Notes under the pieces: model-generated
Seen by the model: the letters and a program-made list of their open reading frames with translations, nothing else
Told to the model about the DNA's origin: nothing
The model's database searches: none
Part shown: piece after piece, positions 46,690 to 56,355 of the stretch
Layout: each line of letters opens with the position of its first letter
Position numbering within the stretch: position 1 is the first letter of the stretch
NCBI GenBank assembly: GCA_964608315.1
Contig: CAZSNF010000010.1
Coordinates: forward strand, 1 to 64,000
From: VXPQ01 sp964608315
Lineage (GTDB): Bacteria > Bacteroidota > Rhodothermia > Rhodothermales > VXPQ01
DNA: 64,000 bases
Direction of reading: 5' to 3'
Translations under genes and position numbers: made by a program

Positions 46690-46897
46690 GGAAAGGCGCT
46701 TCGCGATGTGCAGGCGATGGTTTCAGGCACCCACAATGGCTGGAAGCCTCTAGCAGGGTCTATGATTGCGGACCCGCCCGCAAAGCGCGGGGACGTACGG
46801 CGACCAGAGCGCGGTCGCCGCGACCTCTTTGTCGAAGCTGGCCGCACCCGGCGTCAGCCGCTCATTATCCTTAATTATTGAATTTACGTGAATTTCA

Positions 46898-46914
46898 GGG
46901 GGGGGGGGGGGGGG
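46898..46914 (+). repeat. G17 homopolymer in the mcrBC promoter region
   Basis: Seventeen G residues end 84 bp before the mcrB start and 23 bp before a TATAAT (46938-46943). The tract abuts the place where a -35 element would lie, so length changes could alter transcription. The remaining 46690-46998 gap shows no gene. Confidence 0.88.
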
Positions 46915-46937
46915 TAGCGCACCCCGTTGCCCCTTGA

Positions 46938-46943
46938 TATAAT
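46938..46943 (+). promoter_or_regulatory. candidate -10 element of mcrBC
   Basis: TATAAT lies within TTGATATAATTTTTTATATT, an AT-rich pocket 55 bp upstream of mcrB. No good -35 hexamer is seen at 17 bp; that position is immediately downstream of the G17 tract. Confidence 0.45.
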
Positions 46944-46998
46944 TTTTTATATTCCCCTCGCAAAAACTGCGCAGTAAAGCGAAAATCCCGACATAGCC

Positions 46999-48801
46999 AT
47001 GACGAAATCTCTTTGGGACGCCTACCTCGACACGGCGAGCGAGCATTACGAAGCGATTGAGGAGGGAGAAGACTACGATCTCGATTTTGCGAAGGCGCTG
47101 GCGAAAGCCCGCAACGCATTGCTGCAAGGCGATTCAAGTTGGGCAAACCTTGTAACGACGGCAATCAGGGATAGGGATAAGCGCAAGGAGGATGCCAAGC
47201 AACGACATGGTTGGTTCGAAAATATGCGGAAGGTCGAACAGGGCATCGACAACCACCCGGACGCCATGCGGGATGCGCTTCGGGAACTTTGGTCCGAAGA
47301 CGACCGAACGCCCGCCGAACGCATTCGCGCATTCGACAGCAAGGTGCCCGAAAACATGCTAGATACCAGGGTGGGTGTACACATCAGGATCGCATCATAT
47401 TTGATGATGGGACTCGACGCACACCTGTATCCACCGTACCAAACGGGCAGATTTGGAAAGATATACAAACACTTGGACTACGAGCAAGAAGAATCCGGCG
47501 ACGATGCGGGCGCACGGTACGAACACGCTCTCGACTTCCTGGACCACATGATCGAAGAGGCGCGGAAGCGAAACATGGCCTACCCCGCGACCCGGATGGA
47601 CGCCCAATCCGTCGCCTTCTGGTATACCCGGTATCTTGAAAAACAAAAAAAAGAAACTGCGCCCTCCCCCATGCCATCTACCCAAACTGAATCCACCCAA
47701 AATCCGCACTCCCTGAACACCATCCTCTACGGCCCGCCCGGCACCGGAAAAACCTGGCACACCGTCACGTACGCCGTGGCGATCATTGAAAACCAGGTTG
47801 TGAACGAGGTGGAAAAGGAAGACCGCGACGAGGTCAAGAAGCGGTTTGAAGAATACCGCAATGAGGGACAGGTCGAGATGGTCACGTTCCACCAGAACAC
47901 CACCTACGAGGATTTCATTGAGGGCATCCGGCCCGTCCTGACAAACGATCAGGCAAGCGCCAACGGGCAGGCTTCGCCCGAAGACAGCAGCCCCGGAGAC
48001 GTCCAGTATGAAATGCGGCAAGGGGTATTCCGGCGCATTGTAGAGCGCGCAAAGCAGGACCCGGACCGGCAGTATGTGCTCGTCATCGACGAAATCAACC
48101 GGGGCAACATAGCCCGCATCTTCGGCGAACTGATCACCCTGATCGAGGACTCAAAGCGAACCGGAGAGGACGACGAAGCGTGGGTAACGCTGCCCGGCTC
48201 GCAGGACAGGTTCAGCGTGCCGCCGAACTTGTATATCCTCGGGACCATGAACACCGCAGACCGATCCATCGCCCTGCTGGACACCGCCTTGCGCAGACGA
48301 TTCAAATTCAGGGAAATGATGCCGAAGCCGTTGCACCCCGGCGTCAACAAAAATGTTGACAAAGTGGATCTCAGTAAACTCCTGAAGGCCATGAATGAAC
48401 GCATCGCCGTTCTGCTGGACCGGGAGCATCAAATCGGACACACCTACTTCCTCGGCGTAAACACCATGGAAGCGCTTGCCGAGGCGTTTCAGCATGGAGT
48501 CATGCCGCTCTTGCAGGAATACTTTTACGAGGATTGGGAGAAGATTCGCGCAGCGCTGGACAAGAATGGATTCGTCGTGGACCGGAAACCGCCGGAAGAA
48601 CTGGTCGCATTGGGCCTGGCGGACGCTGATCAGAAAATCTACGATCTATTGCCTGCCGACAACAAACGCTGGAAAGACCCGGCGGAGTATCAGGCTATCT
48701 ACGACAAGACTGCAACGACGGCGCGCGACGACAGCGGGGCAGGAGCGCACGACGACAGCGCGGGAGAGACAAACGACGACAGCGCGGCAGAGGACGATTA
48801 A
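46999..48801 (+). CDS. mcrB: McrB-like AAA+ GTPase of a McrBC restriction system
   Basis: The protein has 600 residues. Residues 1-220 are a charged helical N-terminal domain unlike the classical methylcytosine-binding domain, so target specificity is unknown. The motor domain has Walker A LYGPPGTGKTWH (245-252), the FHQNTTYEDFIEGIRP segment, Walker B VLVIDEINRGNIARIFGEL near 361 and GTMNTADRSIALLDTALRRR near 415. This is the McrB subfamily that uses GTP. The C-terminus has an acidic repeated tail (ARDDSGAGAHDDSAGETNDD). mcrC starts two bases after its stop. Confidence 0.9.
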   Translation: MTKSLWDAYLDTASEHYEAIEEGEDYDLDFAKALAKARNALLQGDSSWANLVTTAIRDRDKRKEDAKQRHGWFENMRKVEQGIDNHPDAMRDALRELWSEDDRTPAERIRAFDSKVPENMLDTRVGVHIRIASYLMMGLDAHLYPPYQTGRFGKIYKHLDYEQEESGDDAGARYEHALDFLDHMIEEARKRNMAYPATRMDAQSVAFWYTRYLEKQKKETAPSPMPSTQTESTQNPHSLNTILYGPPGTGKTWHTVTYAVAIIENQVVNEVEKEDRDEVKKRFEEYRNEGQVEMVTFHQNTTYEDFIEGIRPVLTNDQASANGQASPEDSSPGDVQYEMRQGVFRRIVERAKQDPDRQYVLVIDEINRGNIARIFGELITLIEDSKRTGEDDEAWVTLPGSQDRFSVPPNLYILGTMNTADRSIALLDTALRRRFKFREMMPKPLHPGVNKNVDKVDLSKLLKAMNERIAVLLDREHQIGHTYFLGVNTMEALAEAFQHGVMPLLQEYFYEDWEKIRAALDKNGFVVDRKPPEELVALGLADADQKIYDLLPADNKRWKDPAEYQAIYDKTATTARDDSGAGAHDDSAGETNDDSAAEDD

Positions 48802-48803
48802 CC

Positions 48804-50126
48804 ATGCCGTCCCCGACTACGTACAACTGGCGGGCAGTTCGTCGCAACTCCAGTGCGCAATCCCGAACGCCGCCACGCACGATAACCGTTCGGGAATACG
48901 AAGAAATAACCGGATTGCAGGAGGACGAGCAACGCGATCTGGAACGATTTGCGCTCGAACGAGCAACCGACGAAAAGGGTCGGCAACAGCCAATTGTGCT
49001 CACGCGCCGAAACGGCCTCCTCTACGCGCAGAACTACGTCGGGATCATCGAAACGCGCCGGGGAACCGTGATCGAAATCCTGCCGAAGGTCGATCTTGCA
49101 TCCGATGCGGACAACGACCACGAGAAAACCCGGGAGATTTTTCTAACCATGCTCCGAAATTGGCGGCGCCTCCGGGAAGCACAATGGAGCGGCGCCAGCA
49201 TTCGCGCCATTCGCCGCTTCGACATGTTCGAAGCCTTCGTCCACCTGTTCCTGACGAACGCTATCCTGCTGACTCGGCGCGGCCTCGCCCGGACGTATCA
49301 AACGCAAGAGGCGAACCTCTCCTGCCTGCGCGGGCGGATTCTGTTTCCACAGCATATCCGCGAGAATCTGGTGGATCGATCCCGGTTCTACGTCGGGTAC
49401 GACGAGTTCACCGCAGATCGCCCTGCAAACCGTCTTATCCACCTCACGTTACAGCGGCTCATGGGCGGCAAGCGGCATCCCGCGAACCGGCAGCGGCTCC
49501 ATCAGTTGCGTATCGCCTTCTCCAGCGTACCCGCTTCGACCAACCCGAACGCCGACTGGGCGCGCCATCAAGTGGACCGTTCTATGCGCCAGTACGACGC
49601 CGTGATGCCATGGGTCAGGTTGTTCCTGTTTGGCCACGGCCTCGCCACCTTCGCCGGATCGCATGTCAACCGCGCGATGCTATTTCCAATGCAGGAGGTG
49701 TTCGAGGATTTCGTCACCGCCGCCGTCCGCCGACATCAGCAACGCTTCGCGGTGCATGCCCAGGATCAACAGCATCATCTGGCCACGGACTACTATACTC
49801 GCAAGCCTGCGTTTTGGCTGAAGCCGGATATCGTGCTAAAAAAGGACAAACAAGTCCGGTTCATCCTGGACGCCAAGTGGAAGCAACTAGACCCCAGTAA
49901 ATCAAATCACGGAATCAGCCAGGCCGACGTCTACCAGCTCTTCGCCTACGGAAAGACATACGGCTGCCGTCGCGTGGCTCTGGTCTATCCGAAAACATCC
50001 GGGTTTGGCCAAACGCTCCGCTTCCGATTCAACAAGGACCCCGAACTGGAACTGGCCTGCTTCCCGTTCGACGTGGCCGATCCGGCGGAAACCGTTGAAA
50101 CGATGATGCGGGAGTTGGTGAACTGA
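48804..50126 (+). CDS. mcrC: McrC-like nuclease subunit
   Basis: The protein has 440 residues. The N-terminal part matches McrC (ITVREYEEITGL, NYVGIIETRRGTVIEILPKV). The C-terminal PD-(D/E)xK nuclease has KPDIVLKKDKQVRFILDAKW (catalytic Asp and DAK near residues 340-357). McrC docks on McrB hexamers and cuts DNA that bears modified cytosines or other marks. It is directly downstream of mcrB. A tRNA-Thr gene follows on the other strand 38 bp later. Confidence 0.92.
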   Translation: MPSPTTYNWRAVRRNSSAQSRTPPRTITVREYEEITGLQEDEQRDLERFALERATDEKGRQQPIVLTRRNGLLYAQNYVGIIETRRGTVIEILPKVDLASDADNDHEKTREIFLTMLRNWRRLREAQWSGASIRAIRRFDMFEAFVHLFLTNAILLTRRGLARTYQTQEANLSCLRGRILFPQHIRENLVDRSRFYVGYDEFTADRPANRLIHLTLQRLMGGKRHPANRQRLHQLRIAFSSVPASTNPNADWARHQVDRSMRQYDAVMPWVRLFLFGHGLATFAGSHVNRAMLFPMQEVFEDFVTAAVRRHQQRFAVHAQDQQHHLATDYYTRKPAFWLKPDIVLKKDKQVRFILDAKWKQLDPSKSNHGISQADVYQLFAYGKTYGCRRVALVYPKTSGFGQTLRFRFNKDPELELACFPFDVADPAETVETMMRELVN

Positions 50127-50164
50127 CCGCCGCGGCCTCGCGAAGAACATCTAAATACAGGAAA

Positions 50165-50240
50165 TGGAGCCAACGACCGGACTTGAACCGGTGACCTGCT
50201 CATTACGAGTGAGCTGCTCTACCAACTGAGCTACGTTGGC
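50165..50240 (-). tRNA. tRNA-Thr(CGT)
   Basis: A complete 76-nt cloverleaf is present on the minus strand. The acceptor arm GCCAACG/CGTTGGC, D-loop AGCTCAGTTGGTAGAGC, anticodon stem GCTCA-CTCGTAA-TGAGC with anticodon CGT, and T-arm CCGGTTCAAGTCCGG all fit. The 3' CCA is encoded. It borders the McrBC genes and could mark an island boundary, but no att duplication was seen. Confidence 0.97.
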
Positions 50241-50479
50241 TGGTCGATCTTTACAACGCGAGATACGCCGCCTGCGCCCACAAAACGCACAACGCGCGCA
50301 CTGGATCCCCGCAGATTGCACATCGGACGGGAGCGAGCGCGCTTGCGCACAAGCGTATCCTGCCCTCAAAAAACACGCCGCCCCCTCTGAAACACAATGT
50401 CTTTCCCTGCGTTCTGTTAAACTTTGCGTATACTGCGCGCAATCCCTACTTGAGCACGTACCCCTGCGCCTTGCCGGGC

Positions 50480-51865
50480 ATGCCCCCTTCTTCCGTTATA
50501 GCCAAAGCCGGCAAGGCATGGAGTCCCGCATCCTGGCGGGAACGGCCCGCCGAGCAGCAACCGACGTACTCCGACCAGGCCGCCTTGTCCGAAACGCTGG
50601 CGCAGTTGCGCGCGTTGCCCCCGCTCGTAACGTCGTGGGAAATTCAGGCGCTCAGGAAACAAATCGCCGAAGCGACGCAGGGGCGGCGTTTTATCCTGCA
50701 GGGCGGCGAATGCGCGGAACACTTCAACGAATGCAGCGCGGACATCATCGCCAATCGCCTGAAAGTGCTCCTTCAGATGAGCCTCGTGCTGATCTTCGGC
50801 GTCCGGATGCCCGTCGTGAGGATAGGCCGCTTCGCCGGCCAGCACGCCAAACCCCGCTCATCCGATAGCGAAACGCGCAACGGGACCACCCTCCCGAGCT
50901 ACCGGGGCGACCTGATCAACGAGGCCGCCTTCACGCCCGAAGCGCGCAAAGCGGATCCAAAGCGCATGCTGCAAGCCCACGCCCATTCCGCCATGACGCT
51001 GAACCTCGTTCGCGCCCTCACCAATACGGGCTTTGCGGATCTGCATCACCCGGAATACTGGAATCTCGATTTCGTTCACCGGACCTCGCTGGAAAAAGAA
51101 TACCGCCAGATCGTCGAATCCATTCAGGAAACGATCGCTTTCATCGAAACAGTCTCTGGCAACCCGCTTCGCAATCTGGAACGCACCCAATTCTTCACCA
51201 GCCACGAAGCCCTCCATCTTCCCTACGAAGAAGCCTTCACGCGCAATGTGCCGCACAACGAAGGCATGTTCAACCTCGGAACCCATTTCCCATGGATCGG
51301 CGCCAGAACGTCGGACCCCGAAGGCGCCCATATCGAATACGCGCGAGGCGTCGCAAATCCGGTCGGACTGAAAATAGCCCCCGGCATGTCGCCAGAAGAA
51401 CTGGCGCGCATCGTACGCATTCTGAACCCTGACGCAGACCCCGGACGGCTCGTGCTCATTCATCGCCTCGGCGCAAACCGCATCGGCGAGCTGTTGCCCC
51501 CGCTGATTCGGGCCGTGCAGACTTCAGGGACGCCGGTCGCCTGGATGAGCGACCCCATGCACGGAAACACGGAATTGACAGGAACGGGCGTCAAAACAAG
51601 GCGTTTCGAAAACATCCTCGACGAACTCGAACAGGCGTTCGATATCCATGCCGCGGAAGGATCGCATCTCGGCGGCGTACATTTCGAACTGGCCGGCGAA
51701 GACGTTACCGAATGCACGGGCGGCGCAAGCGGCCTGAACGACGCCGATCTGGTGCGCGCCTACAAGTCGCAAGTCGATCCGCGGCTGAATTACGAACAAG
51801 CGCTGGAAATGGCGTTCCTCGTCGTGCGCAAGAAAAAACGCATGGAAAACACATCGGCCCTATGA
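50480..51865 (+). CDS. class II 3-deoxy-7-phosphoheptulonate (DAHP) synthase
   Basis: The protein has 461 residues from the ATG at 50480 (a TTG at 50450 would add ten). It joins phosphoenolpyruvate and erythrose 4-phosphate in the first shikimate step. Class II motifs are LQGGECAEHFNE near residue 82, HRTSLEKEYRQI, THFPWIGARTSDPEGAHIEY, KIAPGMSPEEL, HRLGANRIGELLPP and MSDPMHGNTE. The stop overlaps the TonB receptor start by 4 bp, which may be incidental. Confidence 0.93.
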   Translation: MPPSSVIAKAGKAWSPASWRERPAEQQPTYSDQAALSETLAQLRALPPLVTSWEIQALRKQIAEATQGRRFILQGGECAEHFNECSADIIANRLKVLLQMSLVLIFGVRMPVVRIGRFAGQHAKPRSSDSETRNGTTLPSYRGDLINEAAFTPEARKADPKRMLQAHAHSAMTLNLVRALTNTGFADLHHPEYWNLDFVHRTSLEKEYRQIVESIQETIAFIETVSGNPLRNLERTQFFTSHEALHLPYEEAFTRNVPHNEGMFNLGTHFPWIGARTSDPEGAHIEYARGVANPVGLKIAPGMSPEELARIVRILNPDADPGRLVLIHRLGANRIGELLPPLIRAVQTSGTPVAWMSDPMHGNTELTGTGVKTRRFENILDELEQAFDIHAAEGSHLGGVHFELAGEDVTECTGGASGLNDADLVRAYKSQVDPRLNYEQALEMAFLVVRKKKRMENTSAL

Positions 51866-54126
51866 CCCCGCGCCTCCCGCAAAGCATGTTCTTCCTTTCC
51901 GGGATGGTCGCGGTCTTGCTGTCGATCGCGCCGCCGCTTGCCCATGCGCAGCAGTCCGCCGCCGTACGCGGATTCGTCACGGCGCAGGACGACGGACAAC
52001 CGCTCCAGGGCGTACATGTCATCATCAGGCAAGGAGACACCGTCCTCGGCAGCGTAACCGATCCCGACGGGATATATTTGATCGGCCGCATCCCGGCGGG
52101 GCGATACGTCCTCCAGGCTTCGTTTATCGGATTCGAAACCTTTTCGGACACGCTCGACCTCGCCGCAGAGGATTCGCGGCACCTCGACATCGCGCTGACC
52201 ACGCAACAAGCCGCCCTGGACGAAGTCGTGGTCGAGGCCGAACGCGAAACCGGCGCCGCGCGCGTTACGGCGGGCCAGCAGCGAGTGCTGCCGCAAGACA
52301 TTGAATTGATCCCCTCCCCCAGCGTATCCGGCGATCTCGTCAACTACCTTGCCGCACAGCCCGGCGTGGTATCCATGGGGGACCGCGGCGGACAAGTCTT
52401 CATCCGGGGCGGCGAACCCAGCCAGAACCTGACCATGCTGGACGGAATGCACATCCTCCAGCCCTTCCACCTGCTGGGATTCTATTCGGCGTTTCCATCG
52501 GACATCATCAACAACGCAGACATTTACGCAGGCGGGTTCGGGGCCGAATTTTCGGGACGGCTGTCCTCCGTGATCGACGTTCAAACGCGGAACGGAAACA
52601 AGCGCCGCCTCGAAGCCGGCCTGGCGCTGACCCCTTTCGTAAACTCGGCCCGCCTCGAAGGACCGCTGGTGGGCGGCATCTCCTTCCTTGGCTCCGCCCG
52701 GATTTCAACCCTTGAGGAAGTGGCCTCGCTGTATGTAGCGGACGACCTGCCCTACCGGTTCGGCGACCTGTTCGGCAAGATCCACATCCCCGTCTCGCGC
52801 AATCACCAGACCTCCGTATCGTCCGTGCATACGTTCGACCGGGGCACGTTGGCGGAGCCGAATCTCTTCACTTCCAATAATGAGATTCGCTGGAAAAACA
52901 CCGCGGTCGGCGTACGGCATCTCGTGCTCCCCAGAGCCCTGCCTATCCTTGGCGAAGCCCTGTTTTCCTGGTCCCGCCTCGAAACGGAATACGGCCCGCG
53001 CGAGGAGCCGTCCCGCACCACCGACGTAGACAGTTACAACCTTGAAGTCAATTTCAGCAACTTCGGGCAACGCGTCGAGACGCGATGGGGATTCTTCGCG
53101 CGCAACATCGAACTCACGGCAGACCTCGGCGGAACCTATCAAAACATCGTGGAAAACTTCGTCCGCTCGACCAACGCAGGCGGCTGGGCGGAACCGGAAT
53201 TCAACTTCGGCAATGGCCTGCGGGTGCGCATCGGCGCCGTCGGACAGTTTTTCGGCAATTCCGGCTTCTTCGTGGAGCCGCGCATCCGGGGCGTTCTCGA
53301 ACGGGGCAAACACCAGTGGAGCGTAGCCGGCGGCGTATACCGGCAAAACATCCTTGGATTAAGCGACCGACGCGACGCTTCCAGCATTTTTACGGCCTGG
53401 GCAGAAGCGCCGACCGGAGAGGTCCCGACCGCCCTTCACGGCATTGCGGGATACCGGATTACGCCCTCTGCATCCCTCGAACTCTCGGTGGAGGCATTCT
53501 ACAAGGACCTGCAGGACCTGTTTATTGCAGAATGGACCTCGTTCCCCCGTTTCACTACGCGACTTCAGCCGGCGGACGGAGAAGTCATGGGGATAGACCT
53601 GCGCATGGAATTCCGACGCCGGAATTTCTACGCTTTCCTCAACTACGGCTACTCCTCGACCCGCTACGACGCCATGCAGGAAACATTGCCTGTGTGGTTC
53701 AACGTGGATCAGCTCTCTTTCCGCCCGCCGCATGACCGCCGGCATCAGCTCAATCTGATCCTGAGCGGCTCCATGGCCGGATTCGACCTGAGCGCGCGCT
53801 GGAATATCGGATCGGGCCTGCCCTACACCGAGGTGCGCGGGTTCGACGGATTCATTCTGATGGACGGGGTCGTAGACGTGGAAGGCGTCGAGGGCTTTCC
53901 GCGCGTCATCTACGACCACCCCTACGAAGGCGTACTCCCCACCTACCACCGCCTGGACGTAACGGTCGAGCGACAGATGTCCCTCGGCCCGGCGGACCTC
54001 ACCGTACAGGCAGGCGCCGTCAACGCCTACAACCGGGCGAACCTGTTCGCCCTCGACATATTTACCCTGCAACGAACCGACCAGCTTCCCTTCGTTCCCA
54101 CGGTGGGCATCGAAATCGAATTCTGA
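51862..54126 (+). CDS. TonB-dependent receptor with carboxypeptidase-like regulatory domain
   Basis: The protein has 754 residues from the ATG at 51862; longer reading is antisense-like overlap with the DAHP synthase. A signal peptide ends at LAHAQQ. Residues about 28-110 are a carboxypeptidase-regulatory-like domain (VRGFVTAQDDGQPLQGVHVI). The plug domain contains VSMGDRGGQVFIRGGEPSQN and YAGGFGAEFSGRLSSVIDVQ. The beta-barrel runs to the terminal PTVGIEIEF. Such receptors import siderophores, vitamins or glycans; the ligand cannot be read from sequence. The DUF4249 lipoprotein follows two bases later, a standard pairing. Confidence 0.92.
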   Translation: MTPRLPQSMFFLSGMVAVLLSIAPPLAHAQQSAAVRGFVTAQDDGQPLQGVHVIIRQGDTVLGSVTDPDGIYLIGRIPAGRYVLQASFIGFETFSDTLDLAAEDSRHLDIALTTQQAALDEVVVEAERETGAARVTAGQQRVLPQDIELIPSPSVSGDLVNYLAAQPGVVSMGDRGGQVFIRGGEPSQNLTMLDGMHILQPFHLLGFYSAFPSDIINNADIYAGGFGAEFSGRLSSVIDVQTRNGNKRRLEAGLALTPFVNSARLEGPLVGGISFLGSARISTLEEVASLYVADDLPYRFGDLFGKIHIPVSRNHQTSVSSVHTFDRGTLAEPNLFTSNNEIRWKNTAVGVRHLVLPRALPILGEALFSWSRLETEYGPREEPSRTTDVDSYNLEVNFSNFGQRVETRWGFFARNIELTADLGGTYQNIVENFVRSTNAGGWAEPEFNFGNGLRVRIGAVGQFFGNSGFFVEPRIRGVLERGKHQWSVAGGVYRQNILGLSDRRDASSIFTAWAEAPTGEVPTALHGIAGYRITPSASLELSVEAFYKDLQDLFIAEWTSFPRFTTRLQPADGEVMGIDLRMEFRRRNFYAFLNYGYSSTRYDAMQETLPVWFNVDQLSFRPPHDRRHQLNLILSGSMAGFDLSARWNIGSGLPYTEVRGFDGFILMDGVVDVEGVEGFPRVIYDHPYEGVLPTYHRLDVTVERQMSLGPADLTVQAGAVNAYNRANLFALDIFTLQRTDQLPFVPTVGIEIEF

Positions 54127-54128
54127 TT

Positions 54129-55151
54129 ATGCCCCTTGCCTCGATACGCAATACAACCTTAGGCGTCCTGATCGCCGCCGCCTTGCTGGCTTCCTGCGAA
54201 AGCGCCGTCGATCCACTGATAGGCGACCCCCGCCCATTCACGATCTGGGGACTGCTGGACGCCGCGGCGGACACCCAGCGCGTCCGTATTTTTACCATCG
54301 AAGGGGAATCCGGCGTCGACCGGCCCAACAGTCCGGACGCCACCGTAACCAGCACGGACCTCGAAACCGGAGAGACGCTGACGTGGCGGCCCTATCAGGC
54401 AACATACGAAAGCGGGGCGACGGGGCAACTATTCGAAGCCCTCTTTCGTCCGGTGCATGGACGCCAGTATCGACTGGACGTAACCCGATCAGACGGAGCC
54501 GTATCCAGCGCCACGGTAAAAGTCCCGAACAAGGTGGATTTCACCATCGAGCGTACGGACACCAGTCCGATAGTCGAGGTTCACGTACGAGGAGACGATT
54601 TCAATCTGCTGGGCGTCGAGATGCGCTACGAAGCGACCAACGTCCCTCCCGTCAATGTGTGGCCAACCGACCGGAAACTTCACCCGGCCGTATTCTACCC
54701 GGTGGAAGTATCTTATCAGGGGACGGAAAAACGAACAAGGGACGGCGTACGGTACGATATTAACATGGTGCACGACTTTGCGGTCGTAGAGGAGGAGTAC
54801 AAAAACAAATGCCTGGTGACGGAAGGCAACCCCGACATTGCCCTGCGCCGCATCGAGTTTCATTTCGTGGCGGCGAACGAAGCATGGAGTCCGCCGGGCG
54901 GCGTATTCGACCCCGAGGCGCTCGTCGAACCCGGGGCCCTGTCCAATATCGAAAACGGATACGGCTTTCTCGGCGCCGGCATGGTGGTCGCCGAGCGCTG
55001 GCTTCCTCCGATAAACCTGCGGACTTTCATTGGATTCAGTTCAGAGCAGGGGTGCTCTCTGGTGCCGAGCGCCGGTAATCCGGCCTGCACCTCCCCGCCC
55101 GTCCCGTGCCTCGACGATGTCGAGGAAGATATCTGGAACCTCTATTTTTGA
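54129..55151 (+). CDS. DUF4249 lipoprotein
   Basis: The protein has 340 residues with a lipoprotein signal (TLGVLIAAALLASCESA, lipobox Cys near residue 23). The body matches DUF4249: FTIWGLLDAAADTQRVRIF, an Ig-like strand pattern, and a Cys-rich end (GCSLVPSAGNPACTSPPVPC). DUF4249 proteins accompany TonB receptors in Bacteroidota, probably as outer-leaflet partners. It follows the receptor gene with a 2-bp gap and converges on mnmA. Confidence 0.85.
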   Translation: MPLASIRNTTLGVLIAAALLASCESAVDPLIGDPRPFTIWGLLDAAADTQRVRIFTIEGESGVDRPNSPDATVTSTDLETGETLTWRPYQATYESGATGQLFEALFRPVHGRQYRLDVTRSDGAVSSATVKVPNKVDFTIERTDTSPIVEVHVRGDDFNLLGVEMRYEATNVPPVNVWPTDRKLHPAVFYPVEVSYQGTEKRTRDGVRYDINMVHDFAVVEEEYKNKCLVTEGNPDIALRRIEFHFVAANEAWSPPGGVFDPEALVEPGALSNIENGYGFLGAGMVVAERWLPPINLRTFIGFSSEQGCSLVPSAGNPACTSPPVPCLDDVEEDIWNLYF

Positions 55152-55167
55152 AGTTCCGGAGAAGCAT

Positions 55168-56286
55168 TTATGATGGGCCGGTCCCCACTTCCTCAATCCA
55201 GCCGCCGCCCACCACGTCGTCGCCTTCGTACAACACCACGGACTGCCCCCGCGTAACGGCCTGTCTCGGCGCCGAAAAGGCTACGCGAAGTTCGTCCGGC
55301 CCTTGCTGCCGCGCCACGCCGGGAGCGCCCGGATCGTTGTAACGGATTTTCACGTCCACCGGCAATTCGCCGTCAAGACAATCGTACTTGACAAGATTGA
55401 TCTGCCGGGCCGTCAACGCGCCCCGGAATAATTCGTCGCGCGGCCCCAGGACAATGGTGTTCGTTTCGGCGTCGATATCGACCACGTAGGCCGGATACCC
55501 AAGCGCCGCGCCAAGCCCCCGACGCTGCCCGATCGTGTAAAACGGATACCCTTCGTGCCGTCCCACCACGGTCCCGTCGGACGTTACGAACAATCCCCCC
55601 GACACTTCCTCCGCCAACCCGTCCACGCGGTCTTTCAGAAAACGCCGGTAATCGTTGTCCGGGATAAAGCATATCTCGTACGAGTCGGGCTTGTCCGTCA
55701 CCCGATCCAGCCCGTACGCCGCAGCCATCCCCCGAATCGCCGGTTTTTCGAACTCCCCCAGCGGCAACAAGGTACGGGCCAGATGCTCCTGGGATACCCC
55801 CCACAAGGCATAGCTCTGATCCTTGCGCGCGTCGCATCCCTTCATCAACACGAAGCGTCCCGCGGACTCCTCGCGCCGGAGCCGGGCGTAATGCCCGGTG
55901 GCGATGTAGTCGCAATCCAGCTGGTCGGCCCGTCGCATCAACGCCGCCCACTTTATGTGCGTATTGCACAATACGCACGGGTTCGGGGTGCGCCCGGCAA
56001 GATATTCGTCGGTAAAGCGCTCAATCACCCAGTCCCCGAATTCTTCCCGTATGTCCACGATAAAATGCGTGAAGCCATGCTTCACGGCCACAGAGCGCGC
56101 ATCATTCATGGATTCGAGCGTACAGCACCCCACCTCCTTTCCGCCTCGCCCGCCGCTACGGGCGTAATCCCACGTCTTCATCGTGACGCCGACCACCTCG
56201 TACCCCTGCTCGCGCAGCATGACCGCAGCGACCGAGGAATCCACCCCGCCGCTCATAGCCGCCAGTACCCGTCCCTTGTTGCGCAT
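55168..56286 (-). CDS. mnmA: tRNA-specific 2-thiouridylase MnmA
   Basis: The protein has 372 residues. It adds sulfur to uridine 34 of Lys, Glu and Gln tRNAs. The ATP-binding PP-loop is LAAMSGGVDSSVAAVML (residues 8-24). The catalytic Cys pair lies in TPNPCVLCNTHIKW near 102 and SYEICFIPDNDYRRF near 210. The C-terminal barrel contains FYTIGQRRGLG. The length is normal. A short MITE-like copy separates it from the upstream region. Confidence 0.96.
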   Translation of the reverse strand: MRNKGRVLAAMSGGVDSSVAAVMLREQGYEVVGVTMKTWDYARSGGRGGKEVGCCTLESMNDARSVAVKHGFTHFIVDIREEFGDWVIERFTDEYLAGRTPNPCVLCNTHIKWAALMRRADQLDCDYIATGHYARLRREESAGRFVLMKGCDARKDQSYALWGVSQEHLARTLLPLGEFEKPAIRGMAAAYGLDRVTDKPDSYEICFIPDNDYRRFLKDRVDGLAEEVSGGLFVTSDGTVVGRHEGYPFYTIGQRRGLGAALGYPAYVVDIDAETNTIVLGPRDELFRGALTARQINLVKYDCLDGELPVDVKIRYNDPGAPGVARQQGPDELRVAFSAPRQAVTRGQSVVLYEGDDVVGGGWIEEVGTGPS

Positions 56287-56355
56287 GATTTGTCGTTCGC
56301 TGTCGAAATGCCAGTAAATAACTGATCTGAAATCAATTATTTATTGACTGCCGTT

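Noticed and set aside
48476..49900. 474-residue plus-strand frame overlapping mcrB and mcrC
   Set aside because: It is an alternative frame of mcrC, rich in Arg, Pro and Ser, with no domain; mcrC motifs are in the other frame.
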